Assembly: GCF_004348425.1 (NCBI RefSeq)
Contig: NZ_SMKK01000048.1
Span: forward strand, 1-45,228
DNA: 45,228 nt
Source: Actinomadura sp. 7K507
Lineage (GTDB): Bacteria; Actinomycetota; Actinomycetes; Streptosporangiales; Streptosporangiaceae
Reading direction: 5' to 3'
Part shown: one piece after another, positions 16,163-23,980 of the stretch
Layout of the letters: each line of letters begins with the position of its first letter
Position numbering within the stretch: position 1 is the first letter of the stretch
Made by a program: the position numbers and the translations under genes
Notes under the pieces: generated by a model
What the model saw: the letters and a program-made list of their open reading frames with translations, nothing else
Database searches by the model: none
What the model was told of the DNA's origin: nothing

Positions 16163-16633
16163 TCAGTGCGCGGGGCGGGCGTGGGGTGGAAGCTTCTCCG
16201 GGTGGCGCAGATGGTGACTGACATCGCCGGTCAGGTCCAGGGTGATGCGGCGTTCGGCGAAGTGCCAGCGGCCGTCGCGGCGTTCGAAGGCGTCGTTGTA
16301 GGTGCCGCAGGCGATCGGCTGCAGCGGGAGGGACGGCGCCGCTTGCAGGACGGTGTAGTACGCCGTTGAGCGGGCCGTGCCGGCCTCCTCGTCCACCTCG
16401 ATGGCGAGGTTCGTGGTGAGGTGCCTGGTGCGCAGGGTGCCGTCGTCGTGGACGATGACCGTCTTCTCGAACATGGCCGCGATCGCGTCGCCGCCGTGCA
16501 GCGAGCCGCCGCTGCCGGTGAACACGGCGCCCGCGAACAGGTCGCGGATGCCCGCGAAGTCCGCGCCGTCGATGCATTCGGCGTAGCGGAAGATGAGGTT
16601 CGCTATGGCCTGGTTGCTCGGTTGGTCGGGCAT
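16163..16633 (-). CDS. SnoaL-like / nuclear transport factor 2-fold protein
   Basis: The 156-residue protein has the SnoaL_4 pattern: LIFRYAECIDGADFAGIRDLFAGAVF, then LRTRHLTTNLAIEVDE, and the final FERRDGRWHFAERRITLDLTGDVS. The family forms small cone-shaped folds and includes isomerases, dehydratases and ring hydroxylating subunits; the YAECIDGAD segment holds the usual Tyr/Asp pair. ATG 16633 is chosen because GGAGGTGAC precedes it exactly. It converges on the DUF1707 gene and is divergent from the SSI-like gene across 318 bases. No linked pathway genes are evident and the substrate is unknown. Confidence 0.78.
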   Translation of the reverse strand: MPDQPSNQAIANLIFRYAECIDGADFAGIRDLFAGAVFTGSGGSLHGGDAIAAMFEKTVIVHDDGTLRTRHLTTNLAIEVDEEAGTARSTAYYTVLQAAPSLPLQPIACGTYNDAFERRDGRWHFAERRITLDLTGDVSHHLRHPEKLPPHARPAH

Positions 16634-16761
16634 GTCACCTCCGGGGCGGGCGCGCCGTCCGATCATCCTCCCCGCGCGAGAGAGACCGCCTTCCGGTCCC
16701 GTTGAGCGGGACGGTGTTCCGGCCCCAGGCCCTCGGTAGCACATTTTCTGGTCATTCGGCG

Positions 16762-16865
16762 GCAATGCGCATTGCACACTTGGGCAGACTTGATTTAAGA
16801 GTTAACGGGTGGCCGGGTTGGGACGAAGAATGGTCTTGTTCGCCGGAGTTTGTGGCGTCTAATGT
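16762..16865 (+). promoter_or_regulatory. Palindrome and probable promoter in the 318-base SnoaL/SSI gap
   Basis: The 318 bases between the divergent SnoaL-like and SSI-like genes hold no gene. GCAATGCGCATTGC (16762-16775) is a perfect 14-base dyad and may be an operator. TTGTTC (16836-16841) and TAATGT (16860-16865), 18 bases apart, could be the promoter of the SSI-like gene. The region is noticeably AT-richer than its neighbours (for example TTGATTTAAGAGTTAAC). Confidence 0.4.
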
Positions 16866-16951
16866 CTGGTGCGGCCGGGGCGTCCACCACAAATCGGCGT
16901 CCTGGCCGGCCCGGTGCCGCAGATCGCGGCGGGCGAATCAGGGAGGAAGAC

Positions 16952-17368
16952 ATGACCATGTCGCGTGCCCGTTTCCGGTGGGCCGCCGCGCTGGCGGGAA
17001 CCGCGGTGATCGCGCAGGCCGCCCCGGCGCAGGCGCAGCCGCCGCAGGAGCCGGCCGGCGCCTACCTGCTGATGGTGGCGCCGCAGGAGGGGCCCGTCAC
17101 CGGGAAGACCCTGTGGTGGAAGACCCTGTGGTGCGGGCCGGACGGAGGGACGCTGCGTTCCGCGCCGCAGGCGTGCGAGCAACTCGAATCCGCCGATGGC
17201 GAAGTGGCGCGGATCCCCGCGAGGGAGGGGCCGTGCACGCTGGAGTACGCGCCCGTCCGGGTGAGCGCCGACGGCACCTGGCGCGGTGAGCCGCGCCATT
17301 TCGCGCGGACCTATCCCAACCGGTGCGCCGCCATGCGCGACACCGGCGGAATCCTCTTCCGCGAGTAA
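16952..17368 (+). CDS. Secreted subtilisin inhibitor-like (SSI, MEROPS I16) protein
   Basis: The 138-residue precursor has a signal peptide (RARFRW then a hydrophobic stretch, APAQAQ near residue 29) and a mature domain with the four conserved SSI cysteines at 61, 75, 95 and 125. GPDGGTLRSAPQAC, EGPCTLEYAPVRVSADGTWRG and YPNRCAAM match the SSI pattern. By alignment with SSI (C-P-M-V-Y) the reactive bond would be Leu97-Glu98; Leu at P1 suits subtilisin or chymotrypsin-like proteases, whereas Glu at P1' is unusual. A 15-bp exact tandem duplication inserts five residues (TLWWK twice) before the first cysteine. The start has GGGAGGAAGAC as ribosome site. The target protease is unknown. Confidence 0.83.
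   Translation: MTMSRARFRWAAALAGTAVIAQAAPAQAQPPQEPAGAYLLMVAPQEGPVTGKTLWWKTLWCGPDGGTLRSAPQACEQLESADGEVARIPAREGPCTLEYAPVRVSADGTWRGEPRHFARTYPNRCAAMRDTGGILFRE
17103..17132 (+). repeat. 15-bp tandem duplication inside the SSI-like gene
   Basis: GGAAGACCCTGTGGT occurs twice head-to-tail (17103-17117, 17118-17132) with no mismatch. It keeps the reading frame and adds five residues. Perfect identity suggests a recent slippage event. Confidence 0.9.
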
Positions 17369-17379
17369 CCCCGCGGACC

Positions 17380-17424
17380 GCGGGCCGCCGGAATGGGGAA
17401 AACGGGTGCTTTCCGGCGGCCCGC
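17380..17424. terminator. Bidirectional terminator between SSI-like and deaminase genes
   Basis: GCGGGCCGCCGGAA (17380-17393) pairs perfectly with 17411-17424 over 14 bases around a 17-base loop, just after the SSI-like stop codon and before the converging deaminase gene. Position and strength indicate a shared transcription terminator. Confidence 0.75.
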
Positions 17425-17463
17425 ATTCGAACGAGAGATGAAATGCTCGCTTTTACCGGCCGC

Positions 17464-17946
17464 TCAAGAGGAGGCCAGGATGTGCAGCTCCCGCATCGTG
17501 GACTCCAGCGAGGGGACGGGGCCGTCCACCCGGATGCCGGGCACGACCTCCTGGACCGGGAACGGCGTGACCGGCCCCGGCGGGACGCCGAGCTCGGCGC
17601 GCCAGGCGGCGACCTGCGCGGACGAGTGGATGTACACGATGCGGCCGAGGCCGACCCAGCCGTGCGCGGCCGAGCACATCGGGCAGTGCTCGCCGGACGT
17701 GAACACCGTGGCGGCGGGACGCTCGTCCGCGGCGAGGTTCCGGGCGGCCCACCGGGCGATCTCGAACTCCGGGTGGCGGGTCTGGTCGCCGTCCGCGGTG
17801 CGGTTGCGATCCTCGAACAGCACCTCGCCGGACGCGGCGACGAGCACCGACCCGAACGGCTCGTCGCCCGACTCCAGTGCCGCGGCGGCCAGCTCGACGC
17901 AGCGGTTCAGGTACACCAGCTCGGCGCCGGTCGGTTCATAGCCCAT
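17464..17946 (-). CDS. Nucleoside/cytidine deaminase family protein
   Basis: The 160-residue protein has the zinc deaminase signature: HPEFE (His58, catalytic Glu60) and GEHCPMC (Cys88, Cys91), which coordinate the active-site zinc. The spacing and the EPFGSVLVAASGEVL start fit the nucleoside deaminase/guanine deaminase-like branch (MafB19/GuaD type) rather than the tRNA adenosine deaminase TadA. It hydrolyses an amino group from a base or nucleoside; the substrate cannot be fixed. It stands alone, 21 bases after the LacI gene on the same strand, so it may be cotranscribed with the ceb operon end. Confidence 0.84.
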   Translation of the reverse strand: MGYEPTGAELVYLNRCVELAAAALESGDEPFGSVLVAASGEVLFEDRNRTADGDQTRHPEFEIARWAARNLAADERPAATVFTSGEHCPMCSAAHGWVGLGRIVYIHSSAQVAAWRAELGVPPGPVTPFPVQEVVPGIRVDGPVPSLESTMRELHILASS

Positions 17947-17967
17947 GAAACGATCATAGGCGCCCGG

Positions 17968-18978
17968 TCACGCGGAGTGCCGGATGACCAGGTGGGGGCG
18001 GAGGATGACGACCGGGTCCTCGATCGTCTCGCCGCGGATGCGGGAGATCAGGAGGCGGGCCATCTCCAGGCCCATCTCCTCCGGTGACTGGTGGACGGTG
18101 CTGAGTGGCGGGTCGGCCAGCGGAGCGGCGGACGAGTCGTCGAAGCCGATCACCGCGACGTCGCCCGGGATGAGCCGGCCGTGCCGGTGCAGGACGCGCA
18201 GCGCGCCGAGCGCCATCGGGTCGTCGGCGGCGAACACCGCGTCCAGGGCCGGCTCGGCGGCCAGCAGCTTCTCCGCGGCGGCGATGCCGCTGGCCTCGCC
18301 GAAGTCGCCGTACTCGACGTACTCGGGCAGGCCCGCCTCGGCGAGGGCCTCCCGGTAGCCGGCCAGCCGGTCGATGCCCACCCCCATGTCCTGCGGTCCG
18401 GCGATGGTGGCGATCCGCCGCCGGCCGCCGGCGATCAGGTGCGCGACGGCCTCGCGGGCGCCGCTGCGGTTGTCGACGTCGACGTAGCTGACCGGCGAGA
18501 GGCCGGGCGGGCGGCCGCCGAGGACGGTCGGCACGCCGTTGGCCTCCAGCCTGGCGGGCAGCGGGTCCTCGGCGTGCAGGGAGGTGAGGAGTACCCCGTC
18601 CACGTGCTGGGTGGTGAGGTACTCCTCCAGCCGCCCGTACTCGGCGGGGGAGCGGGCGAGGGCGAGCAGGAGCTGGAGCCCGGTGTCGCCGAGGCCGTTG
18701 CTGATGCCGCGGATGATCCCGGCGAAGTACGGCTCGTCGAACAGCCGCTGGTCGGACTCGGCGACGACCAGCGCCACGGTGTCGGTGCGGCGGGTGACGA
18801 GGGTGCGGGCCGCGCGGTTCGGCACGTATCCGAGTTCGTCTATCGCCTTCAGCACCGCCTCGCGGGCCTGCGCGCTGACCCGGGGCGAGCCGTTGACGAC
18901 CCGCGATACCGTGCCGCGCCCCACCCCGGCCCGCGCCGCGACCGCCTCCAGCGTGGGACGGGTGTTGCTGCCCGTCAT
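17968..18978 (-). CDS. cebR: LacI family regulator, probable CebR (cellobiose repressor)
   Basis: This 336-residue protein has a LacI helix-turn-helix with hinge (TLEAVAARAGVGRGTVSRVVNGSPRVS ... GYVPNRAARTLVTRRT) and a periplasmic-binding-type sensor domain (VAVIGFDDSSAAPLADPPLSTVHQ). It follows bglC by 34 bases on the same strand, with its own good ribosome site (GGAGGGGG). Two exact CebR boxes in the window (14091 and 23851) and its place in the ceb cluster make it the probable repressor released by cellooligosaccharides. In Streptomyces cebR usually sits upstream and divergent from cebE; here it is the last gene of the operon, giving direct feedback. Confidence 0.85.
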   Translation of the reverse strand: MTGSNTRPTLEAVAARAGVGRGTVSRVVNGSPRVSAQAREAVLKAIDELGYVPNRAARTLVTRRTDTVALVVAESDQRLFDEPYFAGIIRGISNGLGDTGLQLLLALARSPAEYGRLEEYLTTQHVDGVLLTSLHAEDPLPARLEANGVPTVLGGRPPGLSPVSYVDVDNRSGAREAVAHLIAGGRRRIATIAGPQDMGVGIDRLAGYREALAEAGLPEYVEYGDFGEASGIAAAEKLLAAEPALDAVFAADDPMALGALRVLHRHGRLIPGDVAVIGFDDSSAAPLADPPLSTVHQSPEEMGLEMARLLISRIRGETIEDPVVILRPHLVIRHSA

Positions 18979-19012
18979 CCGACCCCCTCCGTCCGTCCGT
19001 TGCCCGCGTGAG

Positions 19013-20437
19013 TCAGCCCCGTCCGGGCAGCCCGCCCCGCCGGATCACCCCTGCGTACCACCGGGCGCTGGCCTTGGGCACCCGGCGTTGCGTGGCGTAG
19101 TCGACGTGGACCAGCCCGAAGCGCTTCGAGTAGCCCCAGGCCCATTCGAAATTATCCAGCAGGGACCAGGTGAAGTAGCCGCGTAGCGGTGCCCCGTCGG
19201 CGATCGCGTCGTGGCAGGCGCGGAGGTGCGCGTCCAGATAGGCGATGCGGCCCTCGTCTTGGACCGTGCCATCGCCGTCCGGCGTCTCGTCGTAGCCCGC
19301 GCCGTTCTCGGTGATGTACAGCGGCACCTCCGGGTACTCGCGGTGCAGGCGGGTGAGGACCTCGTGCAGCCCGTCCGCGTCGATCTCCCAGCCCATCCCG
19401 GTGACGGGACGCCCGGCGGGGACGAAGCGGACGTGGTCGCTGCCCACCCACGGGGAGTGCGTGGAGAACGGCGACGACGCGGTCTGCGCCGCCTCGCCCG
19501 GCGTGCCCGCGACCGTGTGCCGCGAGTAGTAGTTGACGCCGAGCTGGTCGATCGGCTGGTTGATGACCGCCAGGTCGCCGTCCGCCGGGGCGAAGCCGTA
19601 CCGGGAGGTGTCCTCCAGGACGTCCTCGGGGTAGCGGCCGAGCAGCAGCGGGTCGAGGAACAGCCGGTTCTGCATCCCGTCGATGCGGCGCGCCGCGTCC
19701 AGGTCGGCGGGGTCGTCCGACGCGGGGGAGACCGCGTACAGGTTGACGGCGGCGCCGAAGCGGTTGCCGGGGTTGCGGGACCGCATCGCCTCGACCGCGA
19801 GGCCGTGGCCGAGCATCAGGTGGTGGGCGGCCTGCAGTGAGCCGGACGGGTCGAGGCGTCCGGGCGCGTGCTCCCCGGAGGCGTAGCCGAGGAACGCCGC
19901 GCACCACGGCTCGTTCACGGTCGTCCAGTGGCGGACCCGGTCGCCGAGGGCCGCGTGCACGTGGTTCGCGTACTCGGCGAACCGGTGGGCCGTCTCCCGC
20001 TCCGGCCAGCCGCCGTTGTCCTCCAGCGCCTGCGGAAGGTCCCAGTGGTAGAGCGTCGGCCACGGCTCGATGCCGGCCTCCAGCAGCGCGTCGACGAGCC
20101 GCCGGTAGAAGTCGAGGCCCTCCTGGTTGAACGCCCCGGTCCCGGACGGCTGCACCCGTGGCCAGGAGATGGAGAACCGGTACGCGGTCAGCCCGACGTC
20201 GGACATGAGGGCCACGTCGCCGGGGAACCGGTGGTAGTGGTCCACCGCGACGTCGCCGGTGTCGCCGCCGAGCACCTTGCCGGGGGTGCGGCAGAACGTG
20301 TCCCAGATGGACGGGCCGCGCCCGCCCTCGCCGGCGGCGCCCTCGATCTGATAGGCGGCGGTCGCGGCCCCCCAGCGGAACCCGGTCGGGAACTGCGCGG
20401 CCGCGGCCGCGCTGGTGTCGTCCTTGAGGGAGGTCAC
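19013..20437 (-). CDS. bglC: GH1 family beta-glucosidase of the ceb operon
   Basis: The 474-residue glycoside hydrolase family 1 enzyme has acid/base Glu176 in TVNEPW and nucleophile Glu377 in ITENG, and no signal peptide. It should hydrolyse cellobiose delivered by CebEFG to glucose. The GTG start at 20437 overlaps the cebG stop by 4 bases (GTGA), so it is coupled to the permease. The reading frame extends far upstream through cebG in another frame; that part is not real. It resembles the GH1 enzyme at 14140 in sequence and length, but the two are clearly diverged. Confidence 0.93.
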   Translation of the reverse strand: MTSLKDDTSAAAAAQFPTGFRWGAATAAYQIEGAAGEGGRGPSIWDTFCRTPGKVLGGDTGDVAVDHYHRFPGDVALMSDVGLTAYRFSISWPRVQPSGTGAFNQEGLDFYRRLVDALLEAGIEPWPTLYHWDLPQALEDNGGWPERETAHRFAEYANHVHAALGDRVRHWTTVNEPWCAAFLGYASGEHAPGRLDPSGSLQAAHHLMLGHGLAVEAMRSRNPGNRFGAAVNLYAVSPASDDPADLDAARRIDGMQNRLFLDPLLLGRYPEDVLEDTSRYGFAPADGDLAVINQPIDQLGVNYYSRHTVAGTPGEAAQTASSPFSTHSPWVGSDHVRFVPAGRPVTGMGWEIDADGLHEVLTRLHREYPEVPLYITENGAGYDETPDGDGTVQDEGRIAYLDAHLRACHDAIADGAPLRGYFTWSLLDNFEWAWGYSKRFGLVHVDYATQRRVPKASARWYAGVIRRGGLPGRG

Positions 20438-21336
20438 GCCTTCACAGCACCTTCCATGATTCCGCCGATGATCTGGCGGCCGAAAATGATGAACACGACG
20501 AGGAGCGGCAGGACGGCCACGCTGGTCCCCGCGAACATGAGCGTGTAGTCCTGGAAGTGCGCGTTCGCCAGGTTGTTGATGGACAGCTGCACCGTCGGGT
20601 TGTCGGGGTTCAGCACGGCGAGCGGCCACATGAACTCGTTCCAGGTCTGCATGAACGTGAACAGGCCGAGGACGCCCGCGGCCGGCCGCAGGGCGGGCAG
20701 GACGACGCGCCAGTAGATGCCGAACGTGGTGCATCCGTCGACGCGGGCCGCCTCGATCAGCTCGTCGGGCACGGCCTGCTCGGCGTACTGCCGCATCATG
20801 AACACGCCGAACCCGGTGACCAGGAACGGGACGATGACGGCCTGCAGCTGGTTCTGCCAGCCCAGCTCCACCATGATCATGTAGAGCGGGATGATGCCCA
20901 TCTGCACCGGGATCATCATCGTCGCGATGATGATGAGGAGCAGGCCGTTCTTGCCGCGGAAGCGCAGCTTGGCGAACGCGAACCCGGCGAGCGAGGCGAA
21001 GAACACCGTGGAGATCGTCACCACGCCGGAGGCGATCGCGGAGTTCAGCAGGCCCTGGGCGAAGTAGGCGTCGGGGTTGGCGAACAGCCGGTCGACGTTC
21101 TCGGCGCCCTGGCCGCCGGGAAGCATCGGCGGCGGGACGTCGGCGACGACGTCGTTGGTGCGGGTCGCCACGGCGATCATCCAGTAGATCGGGAAGAGCG
21201 ACAGGACCAGGGCGACGATCAGCGTGAGGTAGGTCAGCGGGCTGGCGTTCCACAGGCCGCGGAAGCGGCCGGGACGCGCGGCGGCGTGCTTGCCCTCGGG
21301 GCGCCGGCTGCCGGGGCCGGCCAGGAGCGTGGTCAC
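20434..21336 (-). CDS. cebG: Cellobiose ABC importer, permease CebG-type
   Basis: The 300-residue membrane protein belongs to the MalG/CUT1 permease group, with about six membrane helices and the cytoplasmic EAA loop EAARVDGCTTFGIYWRVVLPALRP that contacts the ATPase. It pairs with CebF. Its start overlaps the end of cebF by 4 bases (ATGA) and its end overlaps bglC by 4 bases. No ATPase gene is present; in Streptomyces the shared MsiK energises such importers. Confidence 0.9.
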   Translation of the reverse strand: MTTLLAGPGSRRPEGKHAAARPGRFRGLWNASPLTYLTLIVALVLSLFPIYWMIAVATRTNDVVADVPPPMLPGGQGAENVDRLFANPDAYFAQGLLNSAIASGVVTISTVFFASLAGFAFAKLRFRGKNGLLLIIIATMMIPVQMGIIPLYMIMVELGWQNQLQAVIVPFLVTGFGVFMMRQYAEQAVPDELIEAARVDGCTTFGIYWRVVLPALRPAAGVLGLFTFMQTWNEFMWPLAVLNPDNPTVQLSINNLANAHFQDYTLMFAGTSVAVLPLLVVFIIFGRQIIGGIMEGAVKA

Positions 21337-22322
21337 TTGGTGCCTCCCGTACGCCGCACGGCCAGGAAGTTGATCAGGGAGAACACGATGATCATCACGA
21401 ACAGGGCCCAGGCGACGGTGGCGCCGTAGCCGTACCGGTCACTGCCGAACGCGTTGTCGTACATGTACATCGTGATCGTCTGGAACTGGTGCAACGGGCC
21501 GCCGTCCATCTTGTTTGGCGTGTGGATGCTGAACAGGACGGGCTCGGTGAACAGCTGCAGCCCGCCGATCGTCGAGATGATCACCGTGAAGATGATCGTC
21601 GGACGCAGCATCGGGACGGTGATCTGCCAGAACTGCCGGATCCGGGACGCGCCGTCGATCGCGGCGGCCTCGTACAGGTCCTTCGGGATCGCCTGCATGG
21701 CGGCCAGGTAGATCAGCGCGTTGTAGCCGGTCCAGCGCCAGTCGACCATCAGGGCGATGGCCACCCAGGACCAGCCGCGGCTGTTGCTCCAGGCGATCGC
21801 GTCGACGCCGAACAGCCCGAGGAACCAGTTGATCATCCCCCAGTTCTGGTCGAACATCTGGGTGAACACGATCGCGACGGCGGCGGTCGAGGTCACCAGC
21901 GGGGCGACCATCCCGATCCGGAACAGGGTCGGCACCCGCATCCGCCGGTTCAGCGCGTTGGCGATCATCAGCGCGATCAGCAGCTGCGGGACGGTCGCGA
22001 TGACGAAGATCCCGAGGGTGTTGACCGTGGCGTGCCAGAAGTCGGAGTCGGTCAGCAGGTAGTCGTAGTTGTCCAGCCCGACGAAGTCGCGTGTCCCGGA
22101 CGCCAGCTCCCAGTCGTGCAGGGAGACCCAGAGGGTGAACAGGAGCGGGAACGCGCCGAAGATCAGGAAGACGAGGTAGAACGGCGAGATGAAGGCGTAC
22201 GGTGCGCCCTTCACGTCGAGCTTGGCCAGCCGGGCCCGCCAGGTGCGGCGCGGCTCCTGGCGGTCCTTCGCCGGCGGGGGCGGCGGCGGGCCGTTCCGGC
22301 TGGGGCGCAGATCGGTGGTCAT
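21333..22322 (-). CDS. cebF: Cellobiose ABC importer, permease CebF-type
   Basis: The 329-residue protein is the MalF-type partner permease: a Pro-rich cytoplasmic N-terminus (about 35 residues), six predicted membrane helices, and the EAA loop YEAAAIDGASRIRQFWQITVPMLRP. The ATG at 22322 has an AAAGGAGG ribosome site. The gene is separated from cebE by 184 bases containing a 15-pair hairpin, which probably lowers permease expression relative to the binding protein. Confidence 0.9.
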   Translation of the reverse strand: MTTDLRPSRNGPPPPPPAKDRQEPRRTWRARLAKLDVKGAPYAFISPFYLVFLIFGAFPLLFTLWVSLHDWELASGTRDFVGLDNYDYLLTDSDFWHATVNTLGIFVIATVPQLLIALMIANALNRRMRVPTLFRIGMVAPLVTSTAAVAIVFTQMFDQNWGMINWFLGLFGVDAIAWSNSRGWSWVAIALMVDWRWTGYNALIYLAAMQAIPKDLYEAAAIDGASRIRQFWQITVPMLRPTIIFTVIISTIGGLQLFTEPVLFSIHTPNKMDGGPLHQFQTITMYMYDNAFGSDRYGYGATVAWALFVMIIVFSLINFLAVRRTGGTK

Positions 22323-22437
22323 CGGCGTGCGCCTCCTTTCCGAGGACGGGTGAACCTTTTTTCATCCGGCCCTCTGTCGGTGCCGGTCCTTGTGCGGGCC
22401 TGCCGAGGATGAGAACGGTTCATTGCGTGAGATGGGT

Positions 22438-22484
22438 ACGGCGGCGGCGCCGCTGGGGAGGTAGCTGCACGGCGCCGCCGCCGT
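22438..22484 (-). terminator. Intra-operon hairpin between cebE and cebF
   Basis: ACGGCGGCGGCGCCG (22438-22452) and its exact complement (22470-22484) form a 15-pair stem with a 17-base loop, starting 22 bases after the cebE stop codon. Inside an operon this is typical of a partial terminator or 3'-protecting structure that lets the binding protein be made in excess over the permeases. Confidence 0.7.
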
Positions 22485-22506
22485 GGCCTGGAGGTCGCGC
22501 CGTGCG

Positions 22507-23814
22507 TTACCTGGCGGCCTTCTCGGCCTCCTCGACGGACTTGGCCCATGCGCCGCCGGCGTCCTGCTTGCCCTGGCCGACCGAGACCAGGACGTTCTCG
22601 ACCGCCGCCCGGACGTCCTCGTTCTTCGGCCCGAGGTGGACCGGCTTCACCGACGCCACCAGGTCACCGAAGATCTTGCCGACGGGGGCGTTGCTGAAGT
22701 ACTCGCTCTTGGCGCCCGCGACCGCCGGGTTCTGCGCGGCCTGCGGCGAGGACGGGAAGACGTTCGCCGCCTTGTAGGCGCCGACCTGGCCCTCGGGCGA
22801 GGTCAGGAACTTGGCGAGTTCGGCGGCCTCCTTGGCGTGCTTCGTCTGCTCGGGCACGGCCAGCCACGAGCCGCCCCAGTAGCCGGAGCCGCCGGGGATG
22901 GTCGCGACGTCCCACTTGCCCTTGCCGGCCTCACCCGAGAATTCCTCGATGCCCCCGAGCATCCAGGACGGGCACGGGAGGGTGGCGAAGGTGTCGCGCT
23001 TGAGGGCCGTCTGCCACGGCGGCGTGAAGATCGACATGTCGGCGGTGAGCTTGTTCTGCTCGAACTTCAGCGCCGTGTCGAAGGCCTGCTTCACGGTCGG
23101 GTTGCTGTCGAAGGCGAGGTTGTTCTCCTTGTCGAAGAAGCTGTACCCGGGGCCGTTGCCCGCGTTCTGCAGGACGGTGGCGCGGAAGACGGCGGTGGGG
23201 CCGTCCAGCCACTTGCTGTCGGGGACCTTCTCCTGGAACTCCTGCCCCTTGGCGAGGAACTCGTCCCACGTCGGCCAGAGCTTGCCGACCTCTTCGCGCT
23301 CCGTCGGGAAGTCGGCCTTCTCGAACAGGTCCTTGCGGTAGCACATGGCGAGCGGGCCGACGTCGGTGCCGAGCCCGACGAGCTGCTTGCTGTCCGGGGT
23401 GACGCCCATCTGCCACTTCCAGGGCAGGAAGTTCTTCTCCAGCTCCTTGCCGCCGTGGTCGAAGAGGTTGACGAACTTGTCCGGCTGCTGCATGTACAGC
23501 GGGAGGATGCCCTCCTCCAGCATGACGACGTCGCCGGCGCCGCTGCCGGTGGACATCCACTGCTGGATGCGCGGCTTGTACTCGTCGAGGCTGGAGACCT
23601 TGCGCTGCTTGACGGTGACGTTCGGGTGGGTCTGCTGGTACTGCTTGATGAGCTCTTCGTAGCCGGCCTCGCCGAAAACGTCGATGGTCAGCTCGACCGG
23701 ACCGCCGTCCGAGCCGCCGCCGCCGTCGTCGTCCCCGCCGCAGGCGACGACCAGGCCGCCGACGAGTACCGCCGCCATCGCCGTACTCAGTCCGCGCCGC
23801 ATGATGGCCCTCAT
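22507..23814 (-). CDS. cebE: Cellobiose/cellooligosaccharide-binding lipoprotein CebE-type
   Basis: The 435-residue solute-binding protein has a lipoprotein signal peptide with lipobox VVAC (Cys25) followed by an Asp/Gly-rich tether (GGDDDGGGG). The mature domain is a CUT1 family 1 binding protein (VELTIDVFGEAGYEELIKQY...). It is lipid-anchored on the outer membrane face and captures cellobiose or longer cellooligosaccharides. The start has GAGAGGGG as ribosome site. It is the first gene of cebE-F-G-bglC-cebR and is preceded by a perfect CebR box. Confidence 0.9.
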   Translation of the reverse strand: MRAIMRRGLSTAMAAVLVGGLVVACGGDDDGGGGSDGGPVELTIDVFGEAGYEELIKQYQQTHPNVTVKQRKVSSLDEYKPRIQQWMSTGSGAGDVVMLEEGILPLYMQQPDKFVNLFDHGGKELEKNFLPWKWQMGVTPDSKQLVGLGTDVGPLAMCYRKDLFEKADFPTEREEVGKLWPTWDEFLAKGQEFQEKVPDSKWLDGPTAVFRATVLQNAGNGPGYSFFDKENNLAFDSNPTVKQAFDTALKFEQNKLTADMSIFTPPWQTALKRDTFATLPCPSWMLGGIEEFSGEAGKGKWDVATIPGGSGYWGGSWLAVPEQTKHAKEAAELAKFLTSPEGQVGAYKAANVFPSSPQAAQNPAVAGAKSEYFSNAPVGKIFGDLVASVKPVHLGPKNEDVRAAVENVLVSVGQGKQDAGGAWAKSVEEAEKAAR

Positions 23815-23850
23815 GGCGGACCCCTCTCAGGTTGGTGACTTCCAGGTGTG

Positions 23851-23897
23851 TGGGAGCGCTCCCACGAAGGAAAGACCGTGACGGGCCTCACTGTCAA
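23851..23897 (-). promoter_or_regulatory. CebR operator and -35 element in front of cebE
   Basis: TGGGAGCGCTCCCA (23851-23864) is identical to the box at 14091. On the minus strand a consensus -35 TTGACA lies at 23897-23892, placing the box at about the transcription start. CebR would block initiation. The cebE start codon is 37 bases further on. Confidence 0.86.
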
Positions 23898-23933
23898 TGC
23901 GCCGAAACACAACCGTTACAACAAAGCGGCGCG

Positions 23934-23959
23934 GGGCGGGGGCCCTGCCGGGCCCGCCC
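23934..23959 (-). terminator. GC-rich hairpin after the LacI gene of the mal module
   Basis: GGGCGGGGGCCC and GGGCCCGCCC around a TGCC loop form a strong, slightly bulged stem about 20 bases after the stop of the LacI gene ending at 23981. It probably ends the malEFG-glucosidase-LacI transcript before the ceb promoter. Confidence 0.45.
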
Positions 23960-23980
23960 GGACCCGCGGTCATCGACCCG

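Noticed and set aside
20438..21253. Long upstream extension of the bglC frame
   Set aside because: It is the cebG region read in another frame with Arg-rich composition; GH1 homology starts after GTG 20437.
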